Origin: Candidatus Nanopelagicales bacterium
GTDB lineage: Bacteria; Actinomycetota; Actinomycetes; S36-B12
Length of the DNA: 12,761 nt
Assembly: GCA_018399515.1 (NCBI GenBank)
Contig: JAGYOB010000100.1
Span: 1 to 12,761, forward strand
Direction of reading: 5' to 3'
Shown: positions 6,107 through 12,761 of the stretch, piece by piece
Numbering within the stretch: position 1 is the stretch's first letter
Layout of the letters: each line of letters begins with the position of its first letter
Position numbers and translations under genes: made by a program
Notes under the pieces: generated by a model
Databases searched by the model: none
What the model was told of the DNA's origin: nothing
Seen by the model: only the letters and a program-made list of their open reading frames with translations

Positions 6107-6571
6107 GTGGACGAATCACGTGCCGAACCCTCCGCTACGCACGAGGTAGTGCGATTGACCGATGACCAGTGGCGCGAAGTCCTGACGCCCGAGGAGTTCC
6201 ACATCCTACGTAAGGCGGGAACCGAGCCTCCCTGGTCGGGCGAGTACGTCGAGACCACCGAACCGGGAACGTACTACTGCCGAGGGTGCGGGGCACCGCT
6301 ATTTGATGCAGACACGAAGTTCGCATCCCACTGTGGGTGGCCATCATTCTATGCACCCAAGCCGTCGACGGTCACCCAAATCGATGACCGCAGCCTCGGG
6401 ATGACGCGCACGGAGGTTCGATGTGCACGGTGCGACGGTCACCTGGGGCATGTTTTCGCCGGGGAGGGCTATGCCACGCCCACCGATCTTCGGTATTGCA
6501 TCAACTCTCTGAGCGTTCGGCACGTGCCTAGGGGCGGCGCACGTCCAGAGCCTCCCCCGACTGCCGGCTAG
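6107..6571 (+). CDS. msrB: Peptide-methionine (R)-S-oxide reductase
   Basis: This enzyme reduces the R form of methionine sulfoxide in oxidised proteins, probably using thioredoxin, in the cytosol. The 154-aa protein is a complete SelR/MsrB domain. A zinc site is formed by Cys58-x-x-Cys61 and Cys106-x-x-Cys109. The catalytic Cys131 lies in RYCIN. The conserved CGWPSF (76-81) is present, with Cys76 a possible resolving cysteine. HLGHVF is also intact. The start is GTG at 6107. An N-terminal tail of about 15 residues and a C-terminal tail rich in Pro flank the domain. It stands alone as a transcription unit divergent from the Nudix-like gene, 58 nt before the DUF3000 gene. Confidence 0.95.
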   Translation: MDESRAEPSATHEVVRLTDDQWREVLTPEEFHILRKAGTEPPWSGEYVETTEPGTYYCRGCGAPLFDADTKFASHCGWPSFYAPKPSTVTQIDDRSLGMTRTEVRCARCDGHLGHVFAGEGYATPTDLRYCINSLSVRHVPRGGARPEPPPTAG

Positions 6572-6617
6572 GTCGCCGGTTCCGGCGTGGGAGAGCCAAA
6601 CGGGAGTCCGTGCGACG

Positions 6618-6623
6618 TAGGCT
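6618..6623 (+). promoter_or_regulatory. -10 box for the DUF3000 gene, probably leaderless
   Basis: TAGGCT is followed by exactly six bases (GACTCC) and then the GTG start at 6630, the same geometry as at msrB. There is no Shine-Dalgarno sequence before the GTG, which favours leaderless translation. This promoter would serve the DUF3000-RNase D pair. Confidence 0.6.
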
Positions 6624-6629
6624 GACTCC

Positions 6630-7241
6630 GTGTCATCGGCCGTCGGTTCCGGAATCCAATCGGACTTCGAGATTGCCCTGTCCAGCCTCCGTCAGCAGCG
6701 GTACCGGCCGGAGTTGAGCATCGACGAGGCCCCGGCACCGCAACGCCTCGCGCCCCACGCCGTGGCTCTCTCGGCGGAAATCCTCGATTCGTCCGATCCT
6801 GAGGATGGCGAACTTGCCACGGGGCGACTCGTCGTTCTCCATGACCCCGACGGCGTCGATTCATGGGAGGGCACGTTCCGGGTCGTGACCTTCGCTCGTG
6901 CCGCGCTGGAATCAGATCTGGCCACCGATCCGTTCCTTCCGACGGTCGGATGGAGTTGGCTCGGCGATGCCCTCGCAGCCCATGGGGCTCACACAGGAGC
7001 CCTGGGAGGCACCGTCACGCGGGTGACCAGCGAGGGTTTCGGCTCCCTGGCCGATCCTGCTGGCATGGTCACCGGCCAGATCGAGATCCGGGCCTCGTGG
7101 ACCCCGCGGGATAGCCCCGGTGATCTGGGAAACCACGTCCAAGCCTGGGCCAGTCTGCTGGCCACCGCAGCCGGGTTGGTCCCTGCTGGTGTCGGGGTCA
7201 CCCGACTCGATCGATCGGCGAACGCGACCACTCCCCGATGA
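6630..7241 (+). CDS. DUF3000 family protein
   Basis: This 203-aa protein is of the actinobacterial DUF3000 family, whose biochemical function is unknown. Typical features are an N-terminal helix FEIALSSLR, the segment RLAPHAVALSAEI, a GRLVVLHDPDG strand pair, WEGTFRVVTFARA, the tryptophan-rich VGWSWLGDAL, and a C-terminal EIRASWTP with an AWASLLATAAGL helix. No catalytic motif, signal peptide or membrane helix is seen. The start is GTG at 6630 with no ribosome binding site, explained by a leaderless mRNA. Its TGA overlaps the ATG of the RNase D gene (ATGA). This gene order with RNase D and dxs is common in actinobacteria and hints at a role linked to RNA handling, which remains inference. Confidence 0.88.
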   Translation: MSSAVGSGIQSDFEIALSSLRQQRYRPELSIDEAPAPQRLAPHAVALSAEILDSSDPEDGELATGRLVVLHDPDGVDSWEGTFRVVTFARAALESDLATDPFLPTVGWSWLGDALAAHGAHTGALGGTVTRVTSEGFGSLADPAGMVTGQIEIRASWTPRDSPGDLGNHVQAWASLLATAAGLVPAGVGVTRLDRSANATTPR

Positions 7242-8548
7242 CCCAACCCCATCGTGTCCCCCGGAGTACCGAGCCTGACTCATCGGCGGTCCCCGGCGCC
7301 GATGATCGCCCGCCTCAATCAACGCCAGGGGACCCAGCCGCACAAGCACTCCCCGTGCTGGAGCCACGGGAGGGAATCCCCGATGTGATCGAGACACCAC
7401 GGGCTCTGACCCGGGTGATCGCCGCCTTGGAGCAGGGATCTGGACCTGTGGGAATCGATGCTGAACGTGCATCAGGATTCCGGTACGGCCAGCGGGCCTA
7501 CCTGATACAGGTCCACCGACAGGGGGGTGGAACCTGGCTCATCGACCCCATCGCACTGCCCGATCTGCATCGCCTTGCCGACGCCTTGCAGCCCTGGGAG
7601 TGGGTCATTCACGCGGCGAGCCAGGACCTGGCGTGCCTGGCCGAAATCGGCCTGAAGCCGCAGCGATTGTTCGATACCGAGTTGGCTGGTCGCCTGCTGG
7701 GCCGAGACCGCGTGGGACTCGGCCCCCTGGTAGCGAACGAATTGGGCTGGCATCTAGAGAAGGGGCACGGAGCAGCGGACTGGTCCACTCGGCCACTCCC
7801 GGACTCCTGGCGTCGTTATGCCGCACTGGACGTCGAGGTCCTCCCTGAGTTGAGGGACAAGCTGGCGGCGGAGTTGGAGGCCGAGGGAAAGATGCCGTGG
7901 GCTCTCGAGGAGTTCGAGGCGCTCATCACGACACCACCGCCTCCCGCGCGAGTCGATCCGTGGCGTCGCACATCAGGTATCCATGCGATCCGCACCCGTC
8001 GGGGTCTCGCTGTCGTTCGCAGCCTGTGGATGGCTCGGGATCGTGCAGCCCGAGAGCGCGATATCGCGCCCGGACGGCTTCTCAGCGATGCCGCAATGGT
8101 CTCAGCGGCTTCGAAACCGCCAACCTGTCCGGCCGAACTCAACGGTCTGCACGGCTTCACCCGGGGACGCGCGGCCGGTCTCAAGCGGACGTGGCTGGAC
8201 GCCATCGAAGATGCGCTGGCAGAACCGGAGGATGAACTGCCGGAGTTGACCCTGCGCGGAACCGGCCCACCGCCGCCCCGGCAGTGGGCGAGTCGAGATC
8301 AGGAGGCCGCGTCACGGCTGGCGGCCGCGAAGGAGGCCCTGGCGGCTCTTTCCCAGCGAACGAGCGTCCCGGTCGAGAATCTGGGGACCCCCGACGCGAT
8401 TCGCCGCGTGCTGTGGTCACCACCCCAACCGGTGACCGAAGCGATGATCGACGCGCGCCTGGGCGAGCTTGGCCTGCGCGACTGGCAGCGGCACCTGGTC
8501 GTCCCTGTCATCACCACGGCCTGTGAACCCACAGTCGAGACGGCCTGA
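7238..8548 (+). CDS. rnd: Ribonuclease D-like 3'-5' exonuclease with HRDC domain
   Basis: This is a DEDDy-type 3'-5' exoribonuclease, probably trimming tRNA and other stable RNA 3' ends. It is 436 aa. After about 45 Pro/Ser-rich, probably disordered residues comes the exonuclease domain. Exo I has Asp74 and Glu76 in GIDAERASG, Exo II has Asp130 in AASQDL, and Exo III has Tyr194 and Asp198 in YAALDVEVL, so all catalytic residues are intact. The HRDC nucleic-acid-binding domain covers about residues 250-330 and contains HGFTRGRAAG. A C-terminal helical region of about 100 residues completes it. The ATG overlaps the DUF3000 stop by four bases. It converges on dxs with a 26-nt gap and no obvious terminator. 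Confidence 0.93.
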   Translation: MTQPHRVPRSTEPDSSAVPGADDRPPQSTPGDPAAQALPVLEPREGIPDVIETPRALTRVIAALEQGSGPVGIDAERASGFRYGQRAYLIQVHRQGGGTWLIDPIALPDLHRLADALQPWEWVIHAASQDLACLAEIGLKPQRLFDTELAGRLLGRDRVGLGPLVANELGWHLEKGHGAADWSTRPLPDSWRRYAALDVEVLPELRDKLAAELEAEGKMPWALEEFEALITTPPPPARVDPWRRTSGIHAIRTRRGLAVVRSLWMARDRAARERDIAPGRLLSDAAMVSAASKPPTCPAELNGLHGFTRGRAAGLKRTWLDAIEDALAEPEDELPELTLRGTGPPPPRQWASRDQEAASRLAAAKEALAALSQRTSVPVENLGTPDAIRRVLWSPPQPVTEAMIDARLGELGLRDWQRHLVVPVITTACEPTVETA

Positions 8549-8574
8549 TCAGTACCGATTTAGTTGATACCGAC

Positions 8575-10548
8575 TCAGTCGAGGTTCGGCGATGATGCCT
8601 GAGTCGGGTCCGGCTGCTGCGCTGGTTGAGGCGCGGCCATGGTGGCACTCACCCACTCCACCACTTCTCGGGAAACGTCCTGGGCTGTCAGACCGTACTG
8701 CTCGAGGAGCTGGGACCGAGATCCGGTATCCAAGAAGTCGTCCGGTAAGCCGAAGTGCAGCATCGGTCGATCACGCCCAAGACGCCCCATTTCGTCGCGT
8801 AGCGCGCTGCCCACTCCCCCGGCACGCACCCCATCCTCGATAGTGACGACGCGTTCTGCCGCTGCGCACACTTCGACGAGTTCGGCGGACACGGGATACA
8901 CCCACCGAGGGTCAACGACTCGCACGGAGATTCCCTGGTCGGCGAGTCTCCGGGCGACATCAACCCCGAGTCCGGCGAAGCTTCCGACGGCGATGACGAC
9001 AGCATCGTGGCCGGTAGGCGGCTCGGAATCGATCGCCGCTCCACGATCGTCGTAGAGGATGTCAAGACCATGATCATCAGCCACGGCCGGGAGGTCGGGG
9101 CCCACGGCGCCCTTGGAAAACCGGATGACGCTGGGCCCATCGTCCATTGTCGTGGCTTCGGCCAAAGCTCGACGCAATGTGGGCTCATCGCGCGGCGCCG
9201 CTAGGCGCAGGTCTGGAACGATGGATAACAGGGCCAGATCCCACATGCCGTTGTGGCTGGGACCATCATCACCGGTGACCCCGGCACGATCGAGAACGAA
9301 GGTGACACCAGCGCGGTGCAGCGCGCAGTCCATGAGAACCTGGTCGAAAGCTCTGTTGAGGAAGGTCGCGTAGACCGCGACAACAGGGTGCTTGCCTGCG
9401 AATGCCAATCCGGTTGCGCTGGCTGCCGCATGTTGCTCGGCGATTCCCACATCGAAAAGGCGATCGGGGAATCGGCGCCCGAAAGCAGCGAGACCGGTCG
9501 GGCCTGCCATCGCCGCGGTGATCGCAACGATGTTCGGGTCGACCGCTCCAAGGCGGCACAGTTCATCAGAGAAGATCGATGTCCACGTCGTTGCTGACCC
9601 TGTCAGGGGGCGCCCGGTGTCGGGATCGATGATGCCCACCCCGTGGAAGCGATCCGCTTCATCGTTCTCGGCCGGACGGTAACCGCGACCCTTCTCGGTT
9701 ATGGCGTGGACTATCACCGGGCCATCGAACGCGCTAGCTCGGCGGAGCGCGTGCTCGAGTTCGAAAACATCATGACCATCGATGGGGCCGATGTATTTCA
9801 GACCCAGATCTTCGAACATTCCCTGTGGCGCGACGACGTCTTTGAGGCCCTTCTTCATTCCGTGCAGGGTGTCGTAAACGGCCGGACCGAGCACAGGCGT
9901 GCGATGCAGCATTCGCCTGCCCCAATCAAGGAACCTCTCGTATCCCCGTGTTGTTCGCAGGGTGGAGAGGTGATGGGCGAGTCCACCGATCGTGGGCGAA
10001 TATGAACGTTCGTTGTCATTCACCACGATCACCATGGGACGGTCGGCGGCCGCGATGTTGTTGAGGGCCTCCCACGACATTCCACCGGTGAGCGCACCGT
10101 CACCGATTACTGCGACGACGTGTCGGCCGCCAGTGCTTCCCAGCACGCCGTCCAACGCCCACGCTTTGGCGATCCCATCTGCGTATGACAGCGATGTCGA
10201 CGCATGGGAATTCTCGATCACATCATGCACACTCTCCGCGCGACTGGGGTATCCCGACAGTCCATCCTTCTTGCGGAGCGTCTCGAACTGATCGGAACGA
10301 CCGGTCAGAATCTTGTGCACGTACGCCTGATGGCCGGTATCCCACAAGATCACATCGTTCGGGGATTCGAAAACGCGATGCAACGCGACCGTGAGTTCGA
10401 CCACTCCAAGATTCGGGCCGAGATGCCCACCTGTTCGGGATACCCGGTCGACGAGGAACTGTCGAATCTGAGCGCAGAGCTCGATCACCTGCTCCGGGCG
10501 CAGATCGCGCACATCGTCAGGCGATCCGATCCGCTCCAGCATCGACAC
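8575..10548 (-). CDS. dxs: 1-deoxy-D-xylulose-5-phosphate synthase
   Basis: This thiamine-diphosphate enzyme condenses pyruvate with glyceraldehyde-3-phosphate to give DXP, the first step of the MEP isoprenoid pathway and a precursor for thiamine and pyridoxal in many bacteria. The 657-aa protein has the N-terminal TPP domain with GGHLGPNLG (40-48), DTGHQAYVHK with His73, and the GDGALTGG...N motif (149-179). The middle transketolase domain has the catalytic Glu371 in GIAEQHA and DRAGVTGDDGPSHNG (420-434). A C-terminal domain and a Pro/Gln-rich tail of about 20 residues follow. The start is GTG at 10548, seven bases after GAGGAGG (10556-10562). An ATG two codons later is 13 nt from that site. 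Its leader carries a dyad and a -10 box. Confidence 0.97.
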   Translation of the reverse strand: MSMLERIGSPDDVRDLRPEQVIELCAQIRQFLVDRVSRTGGHLGPNLGVVELTVALHRVFESPNDVILWDTGHQAYVHKILTGRSDQFETLRKKDGLSGYPSRAESVHDVIENSHASTSLSYADGIAKAWALDGVLGSTGGRHVVAVIGDGALTGGMSWEALNNIAAADRPMVIVVNDNERSYSPTIGGLAHHLSTLRTTRGYERFLDWGRRMLHRTPVLGPAVYDTLHGMKKGLKDVVAPQGMFEDLGLKYIGPIDGHDVFELEHALRRASAFDGPVIVHAITEKGRGYRPAENDEADRFHGVGIIDPDTGRPLTGSATTWTSIFSDELCRLGAVDPNIVAITAAMAGPTGLAAFGRRFPDRLFDVGIAEQHAAASATGLAFAGKHPVVAVYATFLNRAFDQVLMDCALHRAGVTFVLDRAGVTGDDGPSHNGMWDLALLSIVPDLRLAAPRDEPTLRRALAEATTMDDGPSVIRFSKGAVGPDLPAVADDHGLDILYDDRGAAIDSEPPTGHDAVVIAVGSFAGLGVDVARRLADQGISVRVVDPRWVYPVSAELVEVCAAAERVVTIEDGVRAGGVGSALRDEMGRLGRDRPMLHFGLPDDFLDTGSRSQLLEQYGLTAQDVSREVVEWVSATMAAPQPAQQPDPTQASSPNLD

Positions 10549-10555
10549 CCGTGGG

Positions 10556-10562
10556 CCTCCTC
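10556..10562 (-). promoter_or_regulatory. Ribosome binding site deciding the dxs start
   Basis: On the minus strand this is GAGGAGG, seven bases before GTG (10548) and 13 before the in-frame ATG (10542). The spacing favours the GTG. Confidence 0.75.
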
Positions 10563-10586
10563 GTCACGCGGGCCGAGACTGTGATC

Positions 10587-10612
10587 CGGAGTCGATTCAT
10601 TTCTCGACTCCG
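10587..10612. other. Perfect 9-bp dyad in the dxs leader
   Basis: CGGAGTCGA (10587-10595) and TCGACTCCG (10604-10612) are exact inverted repeats separated by eight bases. It lies between the proposed dxs -10 box and the ribosome binding site, and also just downstream of the aconitase stop. It could be an RNA hairpin in the dxs leader, a U-tract-less terminator for aconitase mRNA, or a two-half-site operator. No T-tract follows on the minus strand. Confidence 0.55.
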
Positions 10613-10657
10613 ACAGCCGACCCTCACTGCTGCAGCCTTTCGGCGTGCGTGTCAGCG

Positions 10658-10663
10658 ATTCTA
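10658..10663 (-). promoter_or_regulatory. Probable -10 box for dxs
   Basis: TAGAAT on the minus strand is a near-consensus -10 hexamer. It would start transcription near 10651 and give a leader of about 100 nt containing the dyad at 10587-10612. There is no good -35 match at 15-18 bp spacing; that stretch falls at the aconitase stop codon. Confidence 0.5.
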
Positions 10664-10680
10664 GGGCGCGGAGCTTGACC

Positions 10681-12761
10681 TCACACCTCAGGACGCGCCA
10701 GGGACCGAAGTACGTACTGCAGGATCCCTCCGTTGCGGTAATAGTCCGCCTCACCAGGGGTATCGATGCGAATTGCGGCGGTGAAGGCGTGGGTGTGTCC
10801 GTCGTCACCCTCGGCTGTGACCTCGACCTCCCGCACCATGCCATCGTTGAGTGCCGTCACGCCGCGTATGGAGATGATCTCGTGTCCGGTCAGGCCCAGT
10901 GACTGGGCGGATTCACCCGGCATGAACTGCAGTGGGAGGACACCCATCCCGATCAGATTCGACCGGTGGATCCGCTCGTAGGACTCAGCGATGACCGCGC
11001 GCACACCGAGTAGGGCAGTCCCCTTTGCCGCCCAGTCCCGTGAGGATCCAGAGCCATACTCCTTGCCCGCGATGATGACCAGTGGCGTCCCTTGCTCAGC
11101 ATAGGCAGCCGCAGCATCGAAGATCGGTACCTGGGGATCCCCGCTCTGTGTGAAGTCCAAGGTGAATCCACCCTGGACGTCATCCAACATCAGATTGCGC
11201 AATCGGATGTTGGCGAATGTGCCGCGGATCATCACCTCATGGTTTCCCCGTCGGGAGCCGTAGGAATTGAAGTCCTTGGGTGCGACACCGTGCTCTTGCA
11301 AGTACCTGCCCGCTGGACTGTCGGACTTGATCGACCCAGCGGGTGAGATGTGGTCGGTGGTCACCGAATCCCCAAGAAGGGCGAGAACGCGAGCGTCACG
11401 GATATCCGATACCGGCTCGGGGGTTAGCGTCATTCCGTCGAAATAGGGAGGACGCCGGACGTACGTCGAGCTCGGATCCCACTCGAATATTTCGCCTGTG
11501 GGTGTCGGCAGTGAGGTCCAACGGTCATCGCCTTCGAAGACGTGTGCGTACCGATCGGCGAACATAGATTCGTCGATGGCGGTGTTGATGACCTCTTCGA
11601 TCTCTGTCGTGGAAGGCCACAGGTCACGGAGATAGACCGGCTGTCCTTGGGTATCGGTAGCAATCGGGTCGTTCTGTAGATCGATGTTCATGGTGCCGGC
11701 GATCGCGTACGCCACCACCAGGGGTGGTGATGCCAGGTAGTTCATGGTGACATCCGGATTAATCCGACCCTCGAAGTTGCGGTTGCCCGAGAGGACTGCC
11801 ACCACGTTGAGATCATGATCATTGACCGCCTTGCTGATTTCAGCCGGCAGCGGTCCGGAATTCCCGATGCATGTGGTGCACCCGTACCCGACGAGATCGA
11901 ACCCGACTTTGTCCAAATACGGGGTGAGGCCCGCGCGATCGTAGTAGTCCGTCACGACCTTCGAACCGGGTGCAAGCGTCGTTTTGACCCATGGTCGACG
12001 CGTCACGCCCCGCTCCACCGCCTTTTTCGCCACTAGTGCGGCAGCGATCATGACGGAGGGATTGGAGGTGTTCGTGCACGATGTGATGGCTGCAATGACG
12101 ACCGAACCGTGGTCGATCTCCATCGTTTCGCCAGCGGCGATGGGTACCTGAGTGGGTCGGGACGGAGCATCCGTGTAGCCGAGCAGTGCCGATTCGAAGG
12201 ATTCCTTTGCGTCAGCGAGACGAATCCGGTCCTGGGGCCGCTTGGGGCCTGCCAGGGACGGTTCGATCGTGGCGAGATCCAGCTGGAGATACTCGCTGTA
12301 ACGAGGTTCTCGTGCGGCGTCATGCCAGAGTCCCTGCTCCTTGGCGTAGGCCTCCACCAGAGCCAACTGATGGTCGGACCGGCCGGTGAGACGTAGGTAG
12401 TCGATCGTGGCGTCATCGATGGGGAATATCGCCACGGTAGATCCGTACTCCGGACTCATGTTGCCGATAGTGGCTCGATTCGCCAGGGGTACGGCAGCAA
12501 CTCCCTCCCCGTAGAACTCGACGAATTTGCCGACGACTCCGTGGTCGCGCAGCATCTGGGTGATGGTGAGCACCAGGTCGGTCGCGGTGGCTCCTTCGGG
12601 CAACTGCCCGGTCAATTTGAAGCCGACGACCCGTGGGATGAGCATCGACACGGGTTGGCCCAGCATCGCCGCCTCTGCCTCGATGCCGCCAACGCCCCAA
12701 CCGAGAACGCCCAGTCCGTTGACCATGGTGGTGTGGGAATCGGTTCCCACGAGCGTATCCG
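10681..12761 (-). CDS. acn: Aconitate hydratase, AcnA type, partial (5' end beyond window)
   Basis: This [4Fe-4S] enzyme interconverts citrate and isocitrate in the TCA cycle. About 690 residues are present. The reading frame runs through the window edge, and the first full codons give DTLVGTDSHTT, an internal aconitase motif, so the GTG at 12750 is a valine rather than a start. Roughly 200 N-terminal residues are missing. The cluster cysteines are in ITSCTNTSNP (codon 12076-12078) and GCTTCIGNSG (codons 11878-11880 and 11869-11871). The swivel domain starts near LLGDSVTTDHISPAGS. Substrate-binding stretches GSRRGNHEVM and EYGSGSSRDWAAKG are intact. It is upstream of dxs on the same strand, with a 132-nt gap. 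The missing part should lie immediately beyond the window. Confidence 0.97.
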   Translation of the reverse strand, partial: DTLVGTDSHTTMVNGLGVLGWGVGGIEAEAAMLGQPVSMLIPRVVGFKLTGQLPEGATATDLVLTITQMLRDHGVVGKFVEFYGEGVAAVPLANRATIGNMSPEYGSTVAIFPIDDATIDYLRLTGRSDHQLALVEAYAKEQGLWHDAAREPRYSEYLQLDLATIEPSLAGPKRPQDRIRLADAKESFESALLGYTDAPSRPTQVPIAAGETMEIDHGSVVIAAITSCTNTSNPSVMIAAALVAKKAVERGVTRRPWVKTTLAPGSKVVTDYYDRAGLTPYLDKVGFDLVGYGCTTCIGNSGPLPAEISKAVNDHDLNVVAVLSGNRNFEGRINPDVTMNYLASPPLVVAYAIAGTMNIDLQNDPIATDTQGQPVYLRDLWPSTTEIEEVINTAIDESMFADRYAHVFEGDDRWTSLPTPTGEIFEWDPSSTYVRRPPYFDGMTLTPEPVSDIRDARVLALLGDSVTTDHISPAGSIKSDSPAGRYLQEHGVAPKDFNSYGSRRGNHEVMIRGTFANIRLRNLMLDDVQGGFTLDFTQSGDPQVPIFDAAAAYAEQGTPLVIIAGKEYGSGSSRDWAAKGTALLGVRAVIAESYERIHRSNLIGMGVLPLQFMPGESAQSLGLTGHEIISIRGVTALNDGMVREVEVTAEGDDGHTHAFTAAIRIDTPGEADYYRNGGILQYVLRSLARPEV

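Noticed and set aside
8543..8577. Terminator between the RNase D gene and dxs
   Set aside because: Only a short palindrome CTGATCAG and a direct repeat of TACCGA are seen; there is no stable stem and no T-tract.
12748..12750. GTG as the aconitase start
   Set aside because: The frame continues to the window edge with DTL before VGTDSHTT, an internal aconitase motif, so this is an internal valine.
1..12761. Mobile elements, CRISPR arrays, defence systems or secondary-metabolite genes
   Set aside because: No transposase, integrase, repeat-spacer pattern or effector-like gene is visible; the window is conserved core genes with short gaps.

Overview
The window is a gene-dense chromosomal segment from a fairly high-GC actinobacterium, probably of the class Actinomycetes. 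The evidence is the set of actinobacterial family proteins (DUF3000, a DUF4916-type Nudix-like protein, an HRDC-containing RNase D next to dxs and an AcnA-type aconitase) and the frequent GTG starts. Several genes also have a -10 box placed so that the start codon would be the 5' end of the mRNA. I see no mobile element, CRISPR array, phage gene or clear sign of recent transfer. Almost everything is core metabolism or housekeeping.

Layout. Positions 1-55 are the 3' part of a tRNA-Leu(GAG). A plus-strand sugar-phosphate block follows: pgi (226-1869), a short NAD-type gnd (1945-2976) and a 6-phosphogluconolactonase gene (2973-3707). zwf and opcA, often found beside these genes in actinobacteria, are not in the block. 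The lactonase gene runs 24 bp into the 3' end of a convergent small membrane protein gene of LapA/DUF1049 type (3684-3935, minus). Divergent to that is a two-gene plus-strand unit: a very acidic protein of unknown function (4107-4601) and a crotonase-family enzyme (4610-5437). An 11-bp hairpin (4052-4077) lies in the divergent gap.

A minus-strand Nudix-like gene (5473-6009) is divergent from msrB (6107-6571). Then come a DUF3000 gene (6630-7241) and, overlapping it by ATGA, an RNase D gene (7238-8548). These face dxs (8575-10548, minus). Upstream of dxs on the same strand is the C-terminal three quarters of an aconitase gene (10681 to the window end), whose 5' end lies outside.

How the genes work together. 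Pgi, 6-phosphogluconolactonase and Gnd handle glucose-6-phosphate at the glycolysis/pentose-phosphate branch. The step between Pgi and the lactonase (glucose-6-phosphate dehydrogenase) must be encoded elsewhere. Dxs draws pyruvate and glyceraldehyde-3-phosphate into isoprenoid and thiamine precursors. Aconitase serves the TCA cycle. MsrB repairs oxidised methionine. DUF3000 and RNase D form a coupled pair next to dxs.

The points most worth a second look are: three leaderless start sites; the apparent NAD preference of Gnd together with the absent zwf; the antisense 3' overlap between the lactonase gene and the lapA-like gene, with a strong hairpin beyond it; a crotonase lacking both classical hydratase glutamates; a degenerate Nudix box; and perfect dyads in the pgi-gnd gap and in the dxs leader. 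I did not find a convincing new multi-gene system.
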